A stretch of 50,528 nt of DNA from Aquabacterium sp. (GTDB taxonomy: Bacteria > Pseudomonadota > Gammaproteobacteria > Burkholderiales > Burkholderiaceae_C): contig JAURXM010000051.1 in the NCBI GenBank assembly GCA_030654395.1, forward strand, positions 1 to 50,528, written 5' to 3'. Within the stretch, counting starts at the first letter, position 1. Each line of letters opens with the position of its first letter. This document shows, one piece after another, positions 44,987 through 50,528 of this stretch. The translations under genes were made by a program, and so were the position numbers. The notes below the pieces were generated by a model. The model made no database searches. It saw nothing but the letters and a program-made list of their open reading frames with translations, and had not been told where the DNA came from.

Positions 44987-45835
44987 ATGAGCACTGCATC
45001 GCCAGACACCATGAACTTGGTCTCCGACCGAGAGTTCGATTTTCACCCTCGCGACTTCGCTAGGGTGCGTGCGCTCATTTATGAGCGTGCCGGGATCAGC
45101 CTGCACGAGGGCAAGCAGGCCATGGTCTATAGCCGCCTGTCGCGTCGCTTGCGCGAGACCGGCCACGCAACCTTTGAGGACTATCTCAAGAGTTTAGAGC
45201 GCGGCACCGACGAGCAAGAGTGGCAGGAGTTCGTGAACTGCCTGACCACCAACTTGACCTCGTTCTTCCGTGAAGAGCATCACTTCCACGTGCTGACCGA
45301 GTGGCTCAACGCCCGTGGGCAGCAACCTACACGCATTTGGTGCTGTGCCTCATCGACGGGCGAGGAGCCCTACTCGCTGGCCATCACCGTGGCCGAGACC
45401 ATGGGCCTGCATGCGCCCGTCAAGATCATCGCCAGCGACATCGACACCAATGTGCTGGCCGCCGCCTCACGCGGGGTATATGACGTTGACTCACGTGGGC
45501 TCAGCCCTGCGCGGTTGCGCAACTTCTTCATGCGTGGCAAGGCGGGCAATGCCGGCAACATGCGCGTCAAACCCGATGTCGCCCGGTTGGTTGAGTTCAG
45601 ACCCTTTAATTTGATGCAGACGAGTTGGTCGCTGGGCGAGCAGTTCGACATTGTTTTTTGCCGCAATGTGATGATTTATTTCGACGCGCAAACCCAGCGT
45701 AAGGTACTTGAGCGTATTCATGGCGTCATGAAGCCCAAGAGCATGCTGTTCGTCGGCCATTCGGAGAACTTCACCGAGTCGCGCGACATCTTCCTCCTAC
45801 GAGGTAAAACGGTTTATGACCGCGTTGGTAGCTGA
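44987..45835 (+). CDS. cheR: Chemotaxis protein methyltransferase CheR
   Basis: A 282-residue SAM-dependent methyltransferase that methylates receptor glutamates. It has the N-terminal helical domain (FARVRALIYERAGISLHEGK), CLTTNLTSFFREEHHF, the SAM motif WCCASSTGEEPYSLAI, IIASDIDTNVLAAASRG, and FDIVFCRNVMIYFD. Complete. It begins the plus-strand cheR-cheD-cheB cluster and diverges from the diguanylate cyclase gene. Confidence 0.96.
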   Translation: MSTASPDTMNLVSDREFDFHPRDFARVRALIYERAGISLHEGKQAMVYSRLSRRLRETGHATFEDYLKSLERGTDEQEWQEFVNCLTTNLTSFFREEHHFHVLTEWLNARGQQPTRIWCCASSTGEEPYSLAITVAETMGLHAPVKIIASDIDTNVLAAASRGVYDVDSRGLSPARLRNFFMRGKAGNAGNMRVKPDVARLVEFRPFNLMQTSWSLGEQFDIVFCRNVMIYFDAQTQRKVLERIHGVMKPKSMLFVGHSENFTESRDIFLLRGKTVYDRVGS

Positions 45836-45854
45836 CAGGAGACAGGGGCAAACG

Positions 45855-46565
45855 ATGATCAGCAACACATCCTCCCTTGCTGTGGCGAGACCTGTCGCTG
45901 GGGCCTTGAGCGCCGCCCCTGTAGACGGGCTAGGGCCACGCACGGAGCGCCTAAGCAAACTCAAGTCGCGTATCGCCAAGCCCGGTGAAGCGTCCTTCTT
46001 TTATTACGACTCCCACTTCAAATCCGAGGCGGTCAAAATCCTGCCCGGAGAGTATTTTGTGTACCACGAAGACATCTTGATCATGACCACACTGGGATCT
46101 TGCATCGCGACATGCCTGTGGGATCGCAACGCCAAGATCGGCGGGATGAATCACTTCATGCTGCCGGACAACGGCGGTGGCGCCAGTGACTCGGGACGCT
46201 ATGGCTCGTACGCCATGGAGTTGCTGATCAATGAGATGCTGAAATTGGGTGCCTCGCGCATGACGCTTGAGGCCAAGGTATTTGGTGGCGGCGCTGTGAT
46301 CGGCGGCATGACCAGCATCAACGTGGGTGAGCGCAATACGGCCTTCGTGATGGATTACCTCAAGACGGAGCGCATCCCAGTCGTCTCCAAGGATGTATTA
46401 GAAATATACCCACGCAAGGTGTGCTTCTTGCCATGCAGCGGCAAGGCCATGGTCAAGCGCCTGGCCCCAACCAATCCAGATGCAATCGTCCAGCAAGAGC
46501 GCATGGCAGCCCAAAAGGTCGCCCCTGCAGCATCCTCTGGTGGCGGCTCCATCGACCTGTTCTGA
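45855..46565 (+). CDS. cheD: Chemoreceptor glutamine deamidase CheD
   Basis: A 236-residue CheD. The catalytic Cys83 is in TLGSCIATCLWD, His100 in GGMNHFMLP, and EAKVFGGGAV is present. It deamidates receptor glutamines and modulates signalling together with CheB and CheR. ATG 45855 is preceded by AGGGG; the open frame extends into cheR without support. The N-terminal 45 residues are an extension longer than in minimal CheD proteins. Confidence 0.95.
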   Translation: MISNTSSLAVARPVAGALSAAPVDGLGPRTERLSKLKSRIAKPGEASFFYYDSHFKSEAVKILPGEYFVYHEDILIMTTLGSCIATCLWDRNAKIGGMNHFMLPDNGGGASDSGRYGSYAMELLINEMLKLGASRMTLEAKVFGGGAVIGGMTSINVGERNTAFVMDYLKTERIPVVSKDVLEIYPRKVCFLPCSGKAMVKRLAPTNPDAIVQQERMAAQKVAPAASSGGGSIDLF

Positions 46566-46580
46566 TAGCGGAGAAAAGAC

Positions 46581-47678
46581 ATGGCCAAAATTCGTGTACT
46601 CGTGGTGGACGACTCCGCACTCGTTCGCAGCATGCTGACAGAGATCATCAACCGACAGCCCGACATGGAGTGCATCGGAGCCGCCGTTGACCCCTTGGTG
46701 GCGCGCGAGATGATCCGCAACCTCAACCCCGATGTGCTCACGCTGGACGTGGAGATGCCCCGCATGGATGGCATCGATTTTTTATCCAAGTTGATGCGCC
46801 TGCGCCCTATGCCTGTGGTGATGGTCTCCACGCTGACCGAGCGCGGCGCAGATGTGACGCTCAAGGCGCTGGAGTTGGGAGCCATCGACTTTGTGGCCAA
46901 ACCCAAGATCGGTGTGGCCGATGGCTTGCGCCAATTGGCCGATGACATCACGGACAAGGTGCGCATTGCAGCCAAGGCCCGCATTCAGCGTGCACCTACA
47001 CCGTCAAACCAAGCCACTGGCACAGCAGGCGCGGCACGGCCCGCAACGCCCGTGGTGTCAGCCAGCTTGGGTCGATTATCAACAGAGAAGATCATCTTCA
47101 TCGGCGCATCCACAGGGGGCACGGAAGCGACCAAAGAGGTGCTGATGACCTTGCCCGCCGATGCGCCTGCGGTGGTCATCACCCAGCACATGCCGCCGGG
47201 CTTCACGCGCAACTATGCGGCGCGGCTGGATGGCTTGTGCAAAATCAGCGTCAAAGAAGCTCAAAATGGTGAGCGCATCCTGCCCGGCCATGCCTATATC
47301 GCGCCTGGCGGCATGCACCTGAGTGTGGAGCGCTCTGGCGCCAATTACTTGGCGCGTGTGCAAGATGGCGAGCCCGTGAACCGCCACAAGCCCAGCGTCG
47401 AGGTGTTGTTCAAATCAGCGGCGGCCGTTGTCGGCCCCAACGCCATCGGCGTCATGCTGACGGGCATGGGTGGCGACGGTGCCAAGGCCATGCGCGAGAT
47501 GCGTGAAGCAGGCGCCTATTGTGTGGCGCAAGATGAAGCCTCTTGCGTGGTCTTTGGTATGCCGCGCGAGGCCATCGCAGCAGGGGCCGTGCAAGAGGTG
47601 CTGCCACTCCACAAGATCACCAACCATCTGATGGACCACCTGCGGTCCACCGTCGGCGCATCCCTTAGCCGAGTGTGA
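46581..47678 (+). CDS. cheB: Protein-glutamate methylesterase/glutaminase CheB
   Basis: A 365-residue response-regulator enzyme. The receiver domain has [12 protein letters not shown] and Asp56 in [13 protein letters not shown] variable linker follows (about 140-165), then the esterase domain with Ser177 in GASTGGTEA, His203 in TQHMPPGFT and [15 protein letters not shown] bearing the catalytic Asp. It removes methyl groups from receptors after phosphorylation by CheA, which is not in this window. It ends 19 bp from the convergent patatin gene. Confidence 0.97.
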   Translation: MAKIRVLVVDDSALVRSMLTEIINRQPDMECIGAAVDPLVAREMIRNLNPDVLTLDVEMPRMDGIDFLSKLMRLRPMPVVMVSTLTERGADVTLKALELGAIDFVAKPKIGVADGLRQLADDITDKVRIAAKARIQRAPTPSNQATGTAGAARPATPVVSASLGRLSTEKIIFIGASTGGTEATKEVLMTLPADAPAVVITQHMPPGFTRNYAARLDGLCKISVKEAQNGERILPGHAYIAPGGMHLSVERSGANYLARVQDGEPVNRHKPSVEVLFKSAAAVVGPNAIGVMLTGMGGDGAKAMREMREAGAYCVAQDEASCVVFGMPREAIAAGAVQEVLPLHKITNHLMDHLRSTVGASLSRV

Positions 47679-47697
47679 TGAGTTGATAACTACGGCA

Positions 47698-49974
47698 TCA
47701 AGGTCGGCCCACAAATAACATCAAGGTGGGGCCGATTTTGGGGCTTGTGGCCACGGCCAGATAGACGGGCCCAAAGGCCGTATCAGCGCCGAGATACAGG
47801 CTTGCGCCTGTTCTTTTGCGTCCTTGCCCCAACTGCTCAATGTGATCCCATGCGTTACCCACTTCAACGCTGGTGCCTAAGTACAGCCCGCGTGTCAAGG
47901 CCATGTCAAACAACCGAGCGTGGTAACCCAAGCGCAGCATGGCCACTTGCGGGCCGCTGATCTGAAAGGGTTGGTAGCCCGATATTTGCTGGAAACCACC
48001 CAAGCCATAGCGAGGCAACTCAGGCTGGATGCCATCTGACAGACCCAGGCGGGCGTGCAAGCTGAGGGTGTGCAAGCCCCAAGTGCGTGCGCTTTGGCCT
48101 TGCAACTCAAAACGCCTTACCCTGCCTTCAGGGCCTTGGGCGTCGCCACGCTGAAGCACGCGACCTTGCATCCACTCGCTCTCCACACGCCAGCCTTGCG
48201 TGGGGAAGAAGGCGTGGTCCAACTGATCGAACACCGCCTTGATACGCCAACCCCGCTCACGCCAGCGTGCCACATCACTGGTTTGGGCGTTCACGCGCGT
48301 CAGACCATAGTCGGCTGACACCAGCTTAGGCGCATCCCGCCAAGCCTCGTCCAACACACCCAATCGCCACTCGCCAAGCTCACGCCAATTGGCGCCCACA
48401 TCAAGGTGATACGACATGATCGCCCGCTCAAAGTCAGCATCCAGCTTGGCTTCGGGGTTGCGGTAGTAAGACACGGTGCGGCGGCGGCTTGAGACCGAGC
48501 CAGACATGAAGCCGCTCAGGCCATCGGGCAATCGCCAATCCATGGGGCGATACAGCTCGCTGCCAAGCTCTGGGGCGGTGCCCAAGTGCAGGACGTTACG
48601 CCACTCTGTGCCTGCGTTATCAAGCCAATGGCGGTTGTGAACCAGTTTGAGGTTGAAGGTGCTGCGCCCCCGGCTGTCCGCACTGAAGGCCAAGCCCATC
48701 TGCAGGTAATCGGGGCCCCAAACCTTGTCCTTTAAATCAAAAACCAGACCTTCGCTGCCCTCTGGGCTTCGAAGTAACCGGTAATCTGTGCCTTGGTAGT
48801 CGCCAGAGGCGGCGAGCACGGTGAGGTCACGCTCGGCCTTGGCGACATCAAAAACCCGTCCCGGCTGGATCAGAAAAATGTCCGATCGGGCCTCGGGTCG
48901 CGTCAACTTAGACCCCTCAAAACGCACAAAGGTCAAGGGCGCTGCAGGTGCTGCACGCTGTATACGCTGGGCCTTCCATGCCTTGTAATCGGACTCACTG
49001 AGCTTGAGGTCTTGCATGCGCAGCACCATGGCCTCGGCCTGCAATTCGCCAAGGCTCATGAACTCGGCCGCTCGGTCAAAATCAGCCGCCGTGAGCCCCT
49101 CCAATATCGGGGCAATCAGCACATCCTGCGGCGTCAGCATGGCCAAGCTCTGGCGCACGTTTTGCTCGGTCAAGATGTTGATCATCTGGGACGTCACCCC
49201 CGTCAGACTGGCCAAGGTCTCCCGCTTGGCAAGAGGTGTGCCAATGTTGACCACAATCAGGCGCTGGGCACCCATCTGGCGTGCCACGTCAACGGGCGTG
49301 TTGTTGACCAAGCCTCCGTCACCCAAGATGCGGCCCTGCACCTCGACGGGTGCGAACACGCCAGGCACGGACATGCTCGACCTCAAAGCGGTGGCCAGAT
49401 CGCCCTCTTTGAGCACCATGGCCTGGCCTGTTTCCATGTCCGTGGCCACAGCCCTGAAAGGGGTTGGCAGCTGGTCAAAGTTCGTGAACCGACGCGAAGA
49501 CAAGGTCAGGCGGCGCAAGTGTGACTCCAAGCCCCTGCTAGAGATCGAGCCAACAGGCGCCTTGACGCCATCTGCACCAAGGCCCACCTCAATCAACGGT
49601 GACACCTCGAAGTCTTGCTCTTTGCGTCGTTGCGACAGCTCACGCCGATCAACCCGGCTGGCAAACACATTGCCCCAGTCGAGTTGGCGCACCTCAGCCT
49701 CCACTTCCAGAGCCGACATGCCGCTGGCGTACAGCCCACCGACGATGGCGCCCATGGATGTGCCTGCGATCAGGTCAACCGGGATGCGTTCGCGCTCCAG
49801 CACCTTGAGCACGCCCACGTGGGCCAAGCCCCGAGCGCCACCACCAGACAGCACCAAGCCAATTTTGGGACGCGCGCTCTGCTGCGCGACAACCGGCCAG
49901 GTGAGCACAAGCAGCACGAGGGTCATGGCTGTGCGTCGCAAAACGGACGGGATCACAAATCGATGTAAAAGCAT
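47698..49974 (-). CDS. Patatin-like phospholipase with C-terminal beta-barrel (PlpD-type)
   Basis: A 758-residue exported protein. A signal peptide (ending VVAQQ, near residue 32) precedes a patatin domain with LVLSGGGARGLAHVGVLKVL (oxyanion hole), GTSMGAIVGG (nucleophile Ser73) and DGGLVNNTPVDVARQMG (catalytic Asp). A POTRA-like region follows from about residue 350 (LTFVRFEGSKLTRPEARSDI), then a Tyr/Trp/Arg-rich beta-barrel ending in FVGRP. This order is that of type Vd autotransporters such as PlpD, where the lipase is carried by its own outer-membrane barrel. ATG 49974 is used; a TTG at 49980 is in frame. Confidence 0.9.
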   Translation of the reverse strand: MLLHRFVIPSVLRRTAMTLVLLVLTWPVVAQQSARPKIGLVLSGGGARGLAHVGVLKVLERERIPVDLIAGTSMGAIVGGLYASGMSALEVEAEVRQLDWGNVFASRVDRRELSQRRKEQDFEVSPLIEVGLGADGVKAPVGSISSRGLESHLRRLTLSSRRFTNFDQLPTPFRAVATDMETGQAMVLKEGDLATALRSSMSVPGVFAPVEVQGRILGDGGLVNNTPVDVARQMGAQRLIVVNIGTPLAKRETLASLTGVTSQMINILTEQNVRQSLAMLTPQDVLIAPILEGLTAADFDRAAEFMSLGELQAEAMVLRMQDLKLSESDYKAWKAQRIQRAAPAAPLTFVRFEGSKLTRPEARSDIFLIQPGRVFDVAKAERDLTVLAASGDYQGTDYRLLRSPEGSEGLVFDLKDKVWGPDYLQMGLAFSADSRGRSTFNLKLVHNRHWLDNAGTEWRNVLHLGTAPELGSELYRPMDWRLPDGLSGFMSGSVSSRRRTVSYYRNPEAKLDADFERAIMSYHLDVGANWRELGEWRLGVLDEAWRDAPKLVSADYGLTRVNAQTSDVARWRERGWRIKAVFDQLDHAFFPTQGWRVESEWMQGRVLQRGDAQGPEGRVRRFELQGQSARTWGLHTLSLHARLGLSDGIQPELPRYGLGGFQQISGYQPFQISGPQVAMLRLGYHARLFDMALTRGLYLGTSVEVGNAWDHIEQLGQGRKRTGASLYLGADTAFGPVYLAVATSPKIGPTLMLFVGRP

Positions 49975-50007
49975 GACCAAAGCAAGCGAACAAGCGCAGA
50001 AACGACA

Positions 50008-50037
50008 ATGCCCACCAGCTTAACGCTTGGTGGGCAT
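50008..50037 (-). terminator. Rho-independent terminator of groL
   Basis: A 10-bp perfect stem, ATGCCCACCA/TGGTGGGCAT, with a 10-base loop, lies 38 bp after the groL stop on the minus strand and is followed by TTGTCGTTTC. It is also just upstream of the patatin gene on the same strand, separating the two units. Confidence 0.75.
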
Positions 50038-50074
50038 TCGAGGCGAGACGCGACCTAAGCCGCGCCCAAAGGCA

Positions 50075-50359
50075 TTACATGCCCATGCCGCCCATACCAC
50101 CCATGCCGCCCATGTCGTGGCCGCCGCCTGCAGGTGCGTCGTCCTTAGCGGACTCGCAGATCATGCATTCGGTTGTCAACATCAACGACGACACAGATGC
50201 TGCGTTTTGCAGTGCTGTGCGTGTGACCTTTGTGGGATCCAAGATGCCCATTTCGATCATGTCGCCGTAGGTATCGTTGGGTGCATTGAAGCCGTAGGTG
50301 CCCGAACGGTTCAGCACGGCAGTGACCACCACAGAAGGCTGGCCTCCGGCGTTGGCCAC
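50075..50359 (-). CDS. groL: Chaperonin GroEL, C-terminal fragment
   Basis: About 94 C-terminal residues of GroEL are encoded on the minus strand: [47 protein letters not shown] and the Gly/Met-rich tail ending GGMGGMGM. Upstream of codon 50359 the reading frame stops resembling GroEL, because the sequence switches to an internal GroEL segment on the opposite strand. The rest of the gene is therefore not present here in order. Treat as a partial gene cut by a rearrangement or assembly join. Confidence 0.9.
   Translation of the reverse strand: MANAGGQPSVVVTAVLNRSGTYGFNAPNDTYGDMIEMGILDPTKVTRTALQNAASVSSLMLTTECMICESAKDDAPAGGGHDMGGMGGMGGMGM
50348..50359. repeat. 12-bp microhomology at the groL inversion junction
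   Basis: GGCGTTGGCCAC fits both GroEL contexts: read on the minus strand it encodes VANA of the C-terminal fragment; read on the plus strand it encodes ALAT of the internal fragment. Such short inverted microhomology is typical of amplification or assembly chimeras. Confidence 0.75.
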
Positions 50360-50528
50360 GCTGGTGGTCAACACCATCCGCGGCATCCTGAAGGTTGTGG
50401 CTGTCAAGGCCCCTGGTTTCGGCGATCGCCGCAAAGCCATGCTGGAAGACATCGCCACCCTGACCGGCGGCAAGGTGATTGCTGAAGAAGTCGGCCTGAC
50501 CCTCGAAAAAGTGACGCTGGCCGACCTC
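50349..50528 (+). CDS. groL: Chaperonin GroEL, internal fragment in opposite orientation
   Basis: The plus strand encodes [20 protein letters not shown], then [20 protein letters not shown] and ends VTLADL at the window edge. This corresponds to roughly GroEL residues 260-318, in the apical/intermediate region. It runs away from the C-terminal fragment on the other strand, so the two cannot belong to one intact gene as drawn. The segment continues past the window. Confidence 0.88.

Noticed and set aside
49004..50023. A 339-codon plus-strand frame opposite the patatin gene
   Set aside because: Ser/Arg/Pro-rich translation typical of an antisense shadow; the patatin-barrel gene is certain.

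Overview
The window looks like chromosome from a betaproteobacterium of the order Burkholderiales, probably Comamonadaceae-like. This rests on the fkpB-ispH-serS run, the style of the GroEL C-terminus, the exosortase-B (EpsH/EpsI type) exopolysaccharide locus, the cheR-cheD-cheB order and the high GC with betaproteobacterial codon use. The taxon is an inference; there is no rRNA in the window.

Layout. (1) 256-3584: a lipoprotein DUF1800 gene and a Tat-exported DUF1501 gene. (2) 3562-14121, minus strand: a nine-gene exopolysaccharide operon in the order epsF (chain length), epsG (tyrosine-kinase-like ATPase), xrtB (exosortase B), epsI, flippase, two glycosyltransferases, a polymerase-like membrane protein and a GT-C glycosyltransferase. 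Most junctions are ATGA or TGATG overlaps. (3) 14262-22284, minus strand: rfbBDAC for dTDP-L-rhamnose, an AglD/UPF0104-like membrane protein, and a UbiA-HAD fusion with DprE1-like and DprE2-like genes. The last three form a pathway like the mycobacterial route to polyprenyl-phospho-arabinofuranose. (4) 22416-29598, plus strand: a nucleotidyltransferase, a UDP-glucuronate 4-epimerase-like gene, a second DUF1800-DUF1501 pair and ugd. Regions 2-4 together supply precursors, assemble repeats and export a polymer, although no outer-membrane export protein and no initiating sugar-phosphate transferase is present here. (5) 29622-31720: an OmpR-type two-component pair.

(6) 31887-37530: a small AT-richer genomic islet inserted at the 3' end of tRNA-Ser(CGA). 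It is flanked by a 19-bp direct repeat of the tRNA end and carries its own terminator. It holds a pentapeptide-repeat/TIR fusion protein, a membrane coiled-coil protein, an ImmA/IrrE-type metallopeptidase followed by a PIN-like protein, and gene remnants, but no recognisable integrase. The TIR fusion is the best candidate for an undescribed (probably defensive) system.

(7) 37514-41969: tRNA-Ser, serS, ispH and fkpB as one minus-strand unit, then radC and an Smr gene. (8) 42061-47678: a PEP-CTERM protein (a potential exosortase substrate); a coupled diguanylate cyclase / FleN-like ATPase / truncated haemoglobin operon; and cheR-cheD-cheB. (9) 47698-49974: a patatin/beta-barrel (PlpD-type) protein. 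(10) 50008-50528: the groL terminator and 3' end on the minus strand, joined head-on through a 12-bp microhomology to an internal groL segment on the plus strand. This is probably a chimeric join at the contig edge and should not be read as biology without checking.
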